Assembly (NCBI GenBank): GCA_024643485.1
Contig: JAHEMU010000114.1
Coordinates: 1 to 7,914 of the forward strand
Length of the DNA: 7,914 nucleotides
Direction of reading: 5' to 3'
Source of the DNA: Cytophagales bacterium
GTDB lineage: Bacteria; Bacteroidota; Bacteroidia; Cytophagales; Cyclobacteriaceae
Every line of letters begins with the position of its first letter. Position 1 is the stretch's first letter. The notes under the pieces are model-generated. The model saw nothing but the letters and a program-made list of their open reading frames with translations, ran no database searches and was not told the origin of the DNA. The translations under genes and the position numbers were made by a program. Shown here one piece after another: positions 1 to 7,091 of this stretch.

Positions 1-58
1 GGAAAAGGTATAATTAAGCATATTGCCAGGAGTATAAACCTAAAGCTATATACATACC

Positions 59-103
59 ATGAGGATAATTTATGTGTTTTTATGCCTATTCTTACTCTCT
101 TGT
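59..103 (+). other. Lipoprotein (type II) signal peptide
   Basis: The first 15 codons encode Arg2, then a hydrophobic core rich in Ile, Phe and Leu, then Leu-Leu-Ser-Cys with Cys15 as the lipidated residue. The mature protein begins Cys-Thr-Lys-Ser-Pro-Asn. Known Bacteroidota surface-export signals place acidic residues just after the Cys; none is present here, so periplasmic retention is inferred rather than shown. Confidence 0.85.
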
Positions 104-2329
104 ACAAAAAGTCCAAATTTCAATTCTACTTTTCATGATTTGAATTTTTCCGAACTAGCCACTTCATGGGACGAAGCAATTCCCTTAGGAAATGGCACCG
201 TCGGAGCATTGGTTTGGCAAAAGGATTCGAGTTTAAGAATGTCCTTAGACAGAGTAGATCTTTGGGATTTAAGGCCCATGGAAAATATGTTCAACGAAAA
301 CTTCAGTTTTAAATGGGTTCAAGAACAGGTAGAAAAAGGAGATTATTTTCCTGTTCAAAAAGAATTCGACCATCCCTACGATCGCAATCCTGGACCAACC
401 AAAATACCTGGAGCTGCATTGCAATTTGATATATCTAGTTTTGGAAGTGTTGCCAATGTGCACTTATATCTTCAAGAAGCAACGTCTACAGTTACTTGGG
501 AAAACGGCACTAGTCTCCAAACATTTGTACAAGCAACAGAGCCAGTCGGTTGGTTTCGTTTTGAGAATGTTTCAGAAAACTTTATTCCAGTTTTAATCCC
601 ACCCGAATACGGAAACGAAGGTACAACAGCTCAAAACGAAGTGGTTGATGGAGCCAACTTATTGCGTTTGGGGTATCAAGTCGGGAAGGTAACAACCTCT
701 GAAAATGGGATTGTGTACCACCAAAAAGGATGGGGTGATTTTTATTACGAGGTGTCTGTTCATTGGCAACGTAAAGGAAAGGTGCTGGAGGGAAATTGGG
801 TTATTACTACTTCTGCCAATCAAGAGAATGCGACTAATTTGTCAATGGAGTTCCTTAAAATAGGGTTTGATGCGCATTGGGAAATGCATAAAAAATGGTG
901 GAAAGAGTATTGGAATAAATCCGTTGTTTCAATCCCTGATTCCTTGTTAGAAAAACAATACTATAATGAATTATACAAATTTGGATCTGTAGCGCGAGAA
1001 GAGGGTTATCCTATTTCTCTTCAGGCGGTTTGGACCGCGGATAATGGAAAATTACCCCCTTGGAAAGGAGACTACCATCACGACTTAAATACCCAGTTGA
1101 GCTACTGGCCAGCGTATTCTGCAAATCACTTGCCGGAAGCTATGGGTTATTTAAATACGTTATGGAGCCAAAGGGATACAAATAAGAAATATACCAAAGC
1201 CTACTTCAATAACGATGGCCTCAATGTTCCAGGAGTCACTACTTTATCGGGTGAACCGATGGGGGGTTGGATTCAATATTCCTTGTCTCCTACTGTTTCT
1301 GCGTGGCTGAGTCAGCATTTTTATTTGCAATGGAAATATTCAGCAGATGATCAATTCTTAAAAGAACGGGCCTATCCATATTTGAAAGAAGTTGCTCAGC
1401 ACCTAGAAATGGTGACAGAGATTTCAGATGATGGGGTTCGAAAACTTCCCATCAGCTCTAGTCCAGAAATGCACAACAACAGCCTAGAAGCATGGTATCT
1501 AAATACAACCAATCACGATTTAGCGCTTATACGTTTTGTCTTTTCTGCAGCGGCCGAAATGTCCGAATATTTAGGGGAACATGAATTGGCCAATAAATAT
1601 AAGCAGCTAGAGTCTGAAATGGATGAATTTGCCCTGGATGATGCTGGAGGTTTAGAAATTGCACCTGGGCATCCCTACAACGAGTCACATCGCCACTTTG
1701 CTCATGCCATGTCTATTCATCCTCTTGGATTGATTGATTGGAATAATGGTGACGCTGATCAAGAGGTGATCCGACAAACGCTTCATCGGTTAGATGAACT
1801 TGGCCCCGACTACTGGACGGGTTATAGTTATAGTTGGTTAGCAAATTTAAAGGCGAGGGCCCATGACGGACAAGGAGCAGCACAAGCATTAACCGATTTT
1901 GCCTCTTCTTTTTGTTTGAAAAATACCTTTCACGCCAATGGAGACCAATCAAATTCCGGGAAATCTACCATGACCTACCGCCCCTTTACTTTAGAAGGAA
2001 ATTTTGCGTTTGCTTCAGGAATTCAAGAAATGCTGTTACAGAGCCACAGTGGATTTATAGAAGTTTTCCCAGCGATTCCATCTAGTTGGTCCGATGCTTC
2101 TTTTCAATCTCTTCGAGCTCAGGGCGCTTTTTTGGTGTCTTCCAAATTAAGAGAATCATCCATTGAAAGTATTTCAATCATTTCAGAAAAAGGGCGAGAA
2201 CTATCAATCAAATTGCCTAAAAATTTGAAACATCTGTTGTTGAATGGTAAAACGATTGAAATAAATTCAACAGATCCTATTTTTCACATTATTACTCAAC
2301 CTGGCGATGTGTTGAAATTTATCCAATAA
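59..2329 (+). CDS. GH95-type glycoside hydrolase (alpha-L-fucosidase/galactosidase-like) lipoprotein
   Basis: Predicted exo-glycosidase removing a terminal alpha-L-fucosyl or related residue, by the inverting mechanism known for GH95. Residues 1-15 are a lipoprotein signal (lipobox LLSC, Cys15); no acidic surface-export signal follows, so a periplasm-facing anchor is inferred. Residues about 28-270 match the N-terminal beta domain (WDEAIPLGNGTVGALVW), about 285-640 the (alpha/alpha)6 barrel, and about 650-756 the C-terminal beta domain (EMLLQSHSGFIEVFPAIPSSW). Family landmarks seen are PPWKGDYHHDLNTQLSYWPA (334-353), SSSPE with Glu470 as likely general acid, and HRHFAHAMSIHP from His544. The usual HxNxN reads H340-H-D342-L-N344, and the usual DGNFG reads E646-G-N-F, so two catalytic positions are changed. 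The length of 756 is normal for the family. ATG 59 is the first start after in-frame stops at 35 and 41 and opens the signal peptide; the nearest AGGAG (28-32) is too far away to serve it. Glycosidase assignment is firm; the exact substrate is not. Confidence 0.85.
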   Translation: MRIIYVFLCLFLLSCTKSPNFNSTFHDLNFSELATSWDEAIPLGNGTVGALVWQKDSSLRMSLDRVDLWDLRPMENMFNENFSFKWVQEQVEKGDYFPVQKEFDHPYDRNPGPTKIPGAALQFDISSFGSVANVHLYLQEATSTVTWENGTSLQTFVQATEPVGWFRFENVSENFIPVLIPPEYGNEGTTAQNEVVDGANLLRLGYQVGKVTTSENGIVYHQKGWGDFYYEVSVHWQRKGKVLEGNWVITTSANQENATNLSMEFLKIGFDAHWEMHKKWWKEYWNKSVVSIPDSLLEKQYYNELYKFGSVAREEGYPISLQAVWTADNGKLPPWKGDYHHDLNTQLSYWPAYSANHLPEAMGYLNTLWSQRDTNKKYTKAYFNNDGLNVPGVTTLSGEPMGGWIQYSLSPTVSAWLSQHFYLQWKYSADDQFLKERAYPYLKEVAQHLEMVTEISDDGVRKLPISSSPEMHNNSLEAWYLNTTNHDLALIRFVFSAAAEMSEYLGEHELANKYKQLESEMDEFALDDAGGLEIAPGHPYNESHRHFAHAMSIHPLGLIDWNNGDADQEVIRQTLHRLDELGPDYWTGYSYSWLANLKARAHDGQGAAQALTDFASSFCLKNTFHANGDQSNSGKSTMTYRPFTLEGNFAFASGIQEMLLQSHSGFIEVFPAIPSSWSDASFQSLRAQGAFLVSSKLRESSIESISIISEKGRELSIKLPKNLKHLLLNGKTIEINSTDPIFHIITQPGDVLKFIQ

Positions 2330-2341
2330 TAATTCCAAATT

Positions 2342-2356
2342 GACTAATTTTTAGTC
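2342..2356 (+). terminator. Possible weak terminator hairpin after the glycosidase gene
   Basis: GACTAA, a TTT loop, then TTAGTC form a perfect 6-bp stem beginning 13 bases after the glycosidase stop codon. Placement suits a transcript end, but the stem is short and AT-rich and no T-run follows directly, so it is at best a weak intrinsic terminator. Confidence 0.25.
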
Positions 2357-2387
2357 GGATACCACTTTTGCAAAAAATGAAAATTGA

Positions 2388-2414
2388 TTGATTTTTTTCA
2401 ATAATGATAATTTG
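2388..2414 (+). promoter_or_regulatory. gltB: Weak candidate promoter for gltB
   Basis: TTG at 2388-2390 and TAATTTG at 2408-2414 resemble the Bacteroidota -33 and -7 elements, but the -7 element lacks one base of the TAnnTTTG spacing. If used, transcription would start near 2420 and give a leader of about 150 bases containing both the inverted repeat and the hairpin described separately. This is a guess from pattern and position. Confidence 0.2.
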
Positions 2415-2442
2415 TGCCTATTGCATTATTTTAAATTATATA

Positions 2443-2474
2443 ATTATCAATAAAATCATTATTATATTGATAAT
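2443..2474. repeat. Perfect 10-bp inverted repeat, candidate operator
   Basis: ATTATCAATA (2443-2452) and its exact reverse complement TATTGATAAT (2465-2474) are separated by 12 bases. The half-site centres lie 22 bases apart, about two helical turns, which would suit a dimeric DNA-binding protein contacting one face of the helix. It lies about 97 bases before the gltB start. AT-rich DNA yields chance palindromes, but perfect 10-bp arms are longer than expected in 241 bases. As RNA it would be a weak stem. Confidence 0.4.
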
Positions 2475-2484
2475 ATGTTAACAT

Positions 2485-2507
2485 AATGATGCTGATATAG
2501 CATTTTT
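2485..2507 (+). terminator. Small hairpin with T-run in the gltB leader, possible attenuator
   Basis: ATGCT (2489-2493), a GATAT loop, and AGCAT (2499-2503) form a perfect 5-bp stem that can extend by a G-T pair and two A-T pairs across one mismatch. The right arm runs into T bases at 2503-2507, giving the look of a small intrinsic terminator 64 bases before gltB. It could end leader transcripts, end readthrough from the glycosidase gene, or be a chance structure; the stem is short for an efficient terminator. Confidence 0.3.
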
Positions 2508-2570
2508 CGCAAAAAAACATTCAATTTATTTTATTATATTCGATGTTCGATTAAAAATTTTCGTGTAGAG

Positions 2571-5500
2571 ATGAATGGAAAAATAGCAGAAGGAATGTAT
2601 TTGCCAGAAATGGAAAAAGATGCATGTGGAATTGGTTGTATAGCAGATATAAAGGGAAGAAAATCGCATGATGTATTGACTGATGCGATAACCATGCTCG
2701 AACGAATGGAGCATAGAGGAGGAAGAGGGGCCGATCCAAAATCCGGAGATGGGGCAGGCATTTTGATACAAATACCTCACGAGTTCTATGCATCGGAAAT
2801 GGACCGAATGGGTGTTACACTTCCTGAAGCAGGGTCTTATGGAGTGGGAATGTTGTTTTTTCCACGTAATCCTATGGTTCGTGAAGAGTGCAGGAGAATT
2901 TTAAACAAGCATTTAATGGAAATGGGGTTTGAGTTGCTAGGGTACCGTACCGTACCGGTGAACAGCTCAGTCCCTGGATCTACCGCTGCCTTAGTGGAAC
3001 CAAACATCGAGCAGATTTTTCTTCGCCATTCAGACGAATCGCTTTCAAACGATGATTTGGAGCGAAAATTATTTGTGTTGAGAAATTATACCACTCATTA
3101 TATTGGTCATAATACGGTTGGAAATAATGGCGATTTTTATGTGACGAGCTTATCTTCTCGCACAGTAATCTATAAAGGTCAACTAAGAACAGATCAACTT
3201 AAACCATTTTATAGAGATCTTCAAAACCCGGCAGTAGTTACGGCATTGGCCTTAGTTCATTCCCGATTTAGTACCAATACCTTTCCAAATTGGAAGCTGG
3301 CTCAACCGTTCAGATACCTTGCCCATAATGGTGAAATCAATACCATTAGAGGTAATATGAATAAAATGAAATCGAAAGAAACGGTCATGTATTCACCTCA
3401 TTTTACGGAGGAGGAAATGAAGCGATTACTGCCCATTACGGATAAAAACCATTCTGATAGCGCAAATTTAGATTCATTGGTAGAGGTGCTAACTGTTTCT
3501 GGTCGCTCATTAGCTCATGTGATGATGATGTTGGTGCCTGAAGCTTGGCAAAATAACAAACTGATGGATACCAAGAGAAAGGCTTTCTATAAGTACCATT
3601 CTGCTATAATGGAACCATGGGATGGCCCAGCCGCATTGGTGTTTACAAATGGAAAAGAAATAGGAGCCACTCTGGATAGAAATGGCCTCCGTCCTGCACG
3701 GTATTGTATAACTTCTACCGGTAGATTGGTCATTTCGTCTGAAGTAGGGGCGCTGAAAATAGATCCTTCAATCATCATCGAGAAAGGGAGAATGCAGCCG
3801 GGGAAAATTCTTATTGCAGATTTAGAACAGGGGGTGGTAAAATACGATGATCAGATTAAATCCGAGATTTGTGATCAAAAGCCTTATGATGAATGGATAA
3901 ATAAATACCGTGCAAAACTTCGTTTGCTTCCTGCCCTCGAAGAATTAGATACTTTTATTGATAAAGATACTATTTTATATAGGCAACAAGCCTATGGATA
4001 TAGCAGAGAAGATCTAAAGGCTATACTCCTCCCGATGGTAGAAAAAGCTACTGAACCAATCGGTTCTATGGGTATGGATATCCCTCATTCTTTTCTTTCC
4101 CAGAAAAGCCAGCACATTTCATCTTACTTTAAGCAGTTGTTTGCGCAAGTAAGTAACCCACCCATCGATCCTATTAGAGAGAGAATGGTGATGTCACTTT
4201 TTACTAAAATTGGACATAGTCCGAATATATTAGAGGAAGCTCCTGATCATATCCGGCAAATTCATATTTCGCAGCCAGTATTGAAAAATTCAAGTATTGC
4301 TAAGGCACTTAACTTGCAACAGTTGGGATACAGTGCTCAAGTGATAGATTGTACGTTTATTGCGGACGGTGCTGATGGCAGGCTTAGTGAAAGTCTGGAA
4401 AAAATATGCTCACAGGCAGAAGACGCAGTGAACTCAGGAGTACAATTACTCATTCTTTCAGACAAGAGAATTTCAAATGAACGGGCTCCCATTCCTTCCC
4501 TGATTTCAACAGGTGCGGTTCAGCATCATTTAATCAATAAAAGAATTAGGAACAGAACAAGTTTAATAGTTGAAGCGGGCGATGTGTGGGAAACGCATCA
4601 CTTCGCGACCATTATTGGATACGGTGCCAGTGCGGTCAATCCTTATATGGCACAAGAGAGCCTAATTGACTTATTTAAAAAAGGGAATTTTCCTGAAATA
4701 AAAACCATTGAGCAATTGCTCAAAAATTACGAAACAGCTATTGGTTATGGGCTTTTGAAAATCCTATCAAAGATGGGAATTAGTACTCTCCAATCGTACC
4801 AGGGCGCGCAAATATTTGAAGCTTTGGGCTTGGATGAGGAAGTTGTAAATACTTGTTTCAAGGGTTCGATAAGTAGAATTGGTGGGGTAAACATGGACGG
4901 CCTAGCTGAAGAAGTTCTTGTTCGGCATCGCGAAGCATTCAAACGAAGAAACGAAGATCGAAAAATACTCACGCACGATGGTATTTACCAATGGAAACCA
5001 GAGGGCGAGCAACATCTATTAAGCCCGGGAAACATTCATCTTTTGCAAAAGTCTACAGCTTTAGGCGATTATTCTTTGTTTAAGAAATTTACTGAAAAGG
5101 TAAATAATCAAAGTGAAAAGCTTTTGACGGTAAGGGGAATGCTCAACTTTAATACCCAAAACCCTATCCCATTAGAGGAAGTAGAACCAGTCGAAGGAAT
5201 TTTAAAACGGTTCGCAACAGGTGCTATGTCGTTTGGTTCAATTTCTCATGAAGCTCATTCGACGCTAGCGATTGCAATGAACCGAATCGGGGCAAAAAGT
5301 AATAGTGGTGAAGGCGGTGAAGACGAAAGTAGATTCAAAGTAAAAGAAAATGGCGATTGGGAGCGGTCTGCTATTAAGCAAGTGGCTTCTGGAAGATTTG
5401 GCGTCACCAGCAACTACTTGGCTAATGCATCTGAAATTCAAATTAAGATGGCTCAGGGAGCAAAACCAGGAGAAGGTGGGCAATTACCAGGACATAAAGT

Positions 5501-7091
5501 GGATGATTGGATAGGGCGTGTACGACATAGTACTCCGGGTGTTGGATTAATTTCTCCGCCACCACATCATGATATATATTCCATCGAAGATTTAGCGCAA
5601 TTAATCTATGATTTAAAAAATGCCAACCCTTCGGCTAGAATAAATGTAAAGTTAGTATCAGAAGCGGGAGTCGGAACCATAGCTGCGGGTGTCGCAAAAG
5701 CAAAAGCTGAGGCCATATTGATTTCTGGTGCTGATGGAGGAACTGGCGCGTCTCCAATAAGCTCCATTCGTCATGCGGGCTTACCTTGGGAATTAGGCCT
5801 TTCCGAAGCCCATCAAACCTTAGTGCTAAATAATTTGAGAAGCCGGGTCGTGCTACAAACGGATGGTAAGATTTTAACAGGAAAAGATTTAGCAATTGCA
5901 ATATTATTAGGAGCTGAAGAATGGGGGGTTTCAACCGCCGCTTTAATCGTGGAAGGCTGTATTATGATGAGGAAATGTCATTTGAATACGTGCCCTGTTG
6001 GAATAGCTACTCAGGATGTGAAATTGCGTAAGTTATTTTCTGGTAAGGCAGATCACGTGGTAAATTTCTTTACCTTTTTAGCCATGGATCTAAGAGAACA
6101 AATGGCTTCTCTTGGTTACCGTACGGTAAATGAAATGATAGGCAAAGCCAGTCAGTTGAAAGTTGCAGAACTGCCGGCAAATCGAAAATTCAAACAAATT
6201 GATCTGAGTCCTGTTTTACATCAGCCATTACCGGGACCTGGTGTAGATGTTTATCAAACTCAAACTCAGGATTTTAATTTACAAGAGGTTCTTGATACTC
6301 AACTTATTGCAAAGGCTCAGCCGGCATTAAAGCAAGCGGGGCAGGTTACGGGTGCTTTTGAAATTGAAAATATTAACCGTTCGGTTGGGGCCATGCTTTC
6401 ACACGAAATATCCAAAGTGTATGGAAGCCCTGGATTGCCAAACGACACCATACAATTTGATTTTAGGGGCTCGGCCGGACAAAGTTTTGGCGCGTTTCTT
6501 ACCAAGGGTGTTACCTTCAGATTGGAGGGTGAGGCAAATGATTACGTTGGAAAAGGGCTTTCTGGTGGACAATTAGTTATCTATCCAGATCGTAATGGCG
6601 TGATTAAAGCGGAAGAAAATATCATCATCGGTAATGTTGCTTTTTACGGTGCAACAGATGGAAGATCGTTTATACGCGGAAAAGCAGGTGAGCGTTTTTG
6701 TGTGCGAAATTCAGGTGTTCAGGTAGTTGTTGAAGGAGTGGGAGACCACGCATGTGAATATATGACAGGCGGAAAAGTGGTTATTTTAGGAGAAACTGGG
6801 CGAAATTTTGCCGCAGGGATGTCTGGAGGAATAGCATACGTTTTCGACCCTAAGAATACGTTTGCCACAAGATGTAATCATAGCATGGTGAGCCTCGAAC
6901 AACTTGAGGAGGAAGATGAGGAATTCTTAAAATCCATAATTGCAGATCACGCTTACTTTACACAAAGCGAAATTGGCAAAATGATGCTCAACGAGTGGGA
7001 TAAAACCGTGGAATCATTTAAAAAGGTTATGCCAAATGATTATAAGGCAGTATTGGAGAAAAATAAACAGCAAGCTGAAAAGGTAAAATAA
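2571..7091 (+). CDS. gltB: Glutamate synthase [NADPH] large (alpha) subunit
   Basis: GltB releases ammonia from glutamine, channels it internally, and combines it with 2-oxoglutarate to form glutamate using electrons delivered by GltD. All parts are present in 1506 residues, the normal length. Residues 1-18 are a propeptide expected to be removed, exposing Cys19 (CGIG) as the glutaminase nucleophile of the class II amidotransferase domain (about 19-430), which also shows HSRFSTNTFPNW (from His230) and AHNGEINTIRGN (from Ala251). The central domain spans about 470-760. The FMN-binding synthase domain spans about 840-1200, with AMSFGSISHEAH (from Ala885), SGEGGED, and the [3Fe-4S] ligands Cys1130, Cys1136 and Cys1141 spaced C-x5-C-x4-C. 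The GXGXG beta-helix domain covers about 1270-1460. ATG 2571 is the first standard start after the in-frame stop at 2493; Met9 (2595) is a possible alternative. No clear Shine-Dalgarno is seen. It is followed by gltD with a one-base overlap, so the two are co-transcribed. Confidence 0.98.
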   Translation: MNGKIAEGMYLPEMEKDACGIGCIADIKGRKSHDVLTDAITMLERMEHRGGRGADPKSGDGAGILIQIPHEFYASEMDRMGVTLPEAGSYGVGMLFFPRNPMVREECRRILNKHLMEMGFELLGYRTVPVNSSVPGSTAALVEPNIEQIFLRHSDESLSNDDLERKLFVLRNYTTHYIGHNTVGNNGDFYVTSLSSRTVIYKGQLRTDQLKPFYRDLQNPAVVTALALVHSRFSTNTFPNWKLAQPFRYLAHNGEINTIRGNMNKMKSKETVMYSPHFTEEEMKRLLPITDKNHSDSANLDSLVEVLTVSGRSLAHVMMMLVPEAWQNNKLMDTKRKAFYKYHSAIMEPWDGPAALVFTNGKEIGATLDRNGLRPARYCITSTGRLVISSEVGALKIDPSIIIEKGRMQPGKILIADLEQGVVKYDDQIKSEICDQKPYDEWINKYRAKLRLLPALEELDTFIDKDTILYRQQAYGYSREDLKAILLPMVEKATEPIGSMGMDIPHSFLSQKSQHISSYFKQLFAQVSNPPIDPIRERMVMSLFTKIGHSPNILEEAPDHIRQIHISQPVLKNSSIAKALNLQQLGYSAQVIDCTFIADGADGRLSESLEKICSQAEDAVNSGVQLLILSDKRISNERAPIPSLISTGAVQHHLINKRIRNRTSLIVEAGDVWETHHFATIIGYGASAVNPYMAQESLIDLFKKGNFPEIKTIEQLLKNYETAIGYGLLKILSKMGISTLQSYQGAQIFEALGLDEEVVNTCFKGSISRIGGVNMDGLAEEVLVRHREAFKRRNEDRKILTHDGIYQWKPEGEQHLLSPGNIHLLQKSTALGDYSLFKKFTEKVNNQSEKLLTVRGMLNFNTQNPIPLEEVEPVEGILKRFATGAMSFGSISHEAHSTLAIAMNRIGAKSNSGEGGEDESRFKVKENGDWERSAIKQVASGRFGVTSNYLANASEIQIKMAQGAKPGEGGQLPGHKVDDWIGRVRHSTPGVGLISPPPHHDIYSIEDLAQLIYDLKNANPSARINVKLVSEAGVGTIAAGVAKAKAEAILISGADGGTGASPISSIRHAGLPWELGLSEAHQTLVLNNLRSRVVLQTDGKILTGKDLAIAILLGAEEWGVSTAALIVEGCIMMRKCHLNTCPVGIATQDVKLRKLFSGKADHVVNFFTFLAMDLREQMASLGYRTVNEMIGKASQLKVAELPANRKFKQIDLSPVLHQPLPGPGVDVYQTQTQDFNLQEVLDTQLIAKAQPALKQAGQVTGAFEIENINRSVGAMLSHEISKVYGSPGLPNDTIQFDFRGSAGQSFGAFLTKGVTFRLEGEANDYVGKGLSGGQLVIYPDRNGVIKAEENIIIGNVAFYGATDGRSFIRGKAGERFCVRNSGVQVVVEGVGDHACEYMTGGKVVILGETGRNFAAGMSGGIAYVFDPKNTFATRCNHSMVSLEQLEEEDEEFLKSIIADHAYFTQSEIGKMMLNEWDKTVESFKKVMPNDYKAVLEKNKQQAEKVK
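2625..2627 (+). other. gltB: GltB catalytic Cys19 and predicted propeptide cleavage point
   Basis: This codon encodes Cys in the sequence DACGIG. In class II (Ntn-type) amidotransferases the mature enzyme begins with this Cys, whose thiol attacks glutamine. The 18 codons before it therefore encode a propeptide that should be removed from the finished protein. The cleavage is known for the family and inferred here. Confidence 0.85.
5958..5993 (+). other. gltB: GltB [3Fe-4S] cluster ligand motif
   Basis: Cys1130, Cys1136 and Cys1141 occur in CIMMRKCHLNTC followed by PVGIATQ. The C-x5-C-x4-C spacing is the one that binds the [3Fe-4S] cluster in bacterial and ferredoxin-dependent glutamate synthases, and lies at the end of the FMN domain. 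It indicates an intact electron path into the synthase site. Confidence 0.9.

Larger units (their letters stand above)
2330..2570. promoter_or_regulatory. AT-rich intergenic and probable gltB control region
   Basis: This gap between the glycosidase and gltB has 50 G/C among 241 bases (about 21%), far below the genes on either side. It holds no credible ORF. It must contain the gltB promoter if gltB is transcribed separately, which the gap suggests. Three structures can be seen: a 6-bp stem hairpin just after the glycosidase stop, a perfect 10-bp inverted repeat in the middle, and a hairpin followed by a T-run about 64 bases before gltB. No strong match to the Bacteroidota sigma consensus (TTTG, 19-21 bases, TAnnTTTG) was found. 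Confidence 0.55.

Noticed and set aside
1..37. Possible 3' end of an upstream gene, for example codons ending in the TAA at 11-13, or an open frame from base 1 running to the TGA at 138-140
   Set aside because: All three plus frames reach stops early or run into the signal-peptide region, and too few codons are visible to assign a reading frame or product.
2535..2542. TATATTCG, seven of eight bases of the Bacteroidota TAnnTTTG -7 element, close to gltB
   Set aside because: No TTTG or TTG lies 19-21 bases upstream, and single near-matches are common in AT-rich DNA.
2539..2551. Direct repeat TTCGAT-G-TTCGAT just before gltB
   Set aside because: Only two six-base copies with no further copies in the gap; too little to call a binding site.
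2526..2793. Several overlapping minus-strand reading frames of 75-84 codons across the gltB start
   Set aside because: They lie over the intergenic gap and the highly conserved start of gltB, overlap each other in different frames, and encode low-complexity Phe/Ser/Ile-rich peptides with no recognisable domain.
5635..5934. Minus-strand frame of 99 codons
   Set aside because: It is fully opposite the conserved FMN domain of gltB. Its Leu- and His-rich translation is what the reverse of that coding sequence produces, and no start signal is evident.
6352..6576. Plus-strand frame of 74 codons inside gltB
   Set aside because: It is out of frame within the conserved GXGXG domain, with no independent support.
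2571..7091. Possibility that gltB is a ferredoxin-dependent glutamate synthase or a fusion
   Set aside because: gltD follows directly with intact Fe-S and FAD motifs, which marks the NADPH-dependent two-subunit enzyme, and gltB has normal length and domain order.
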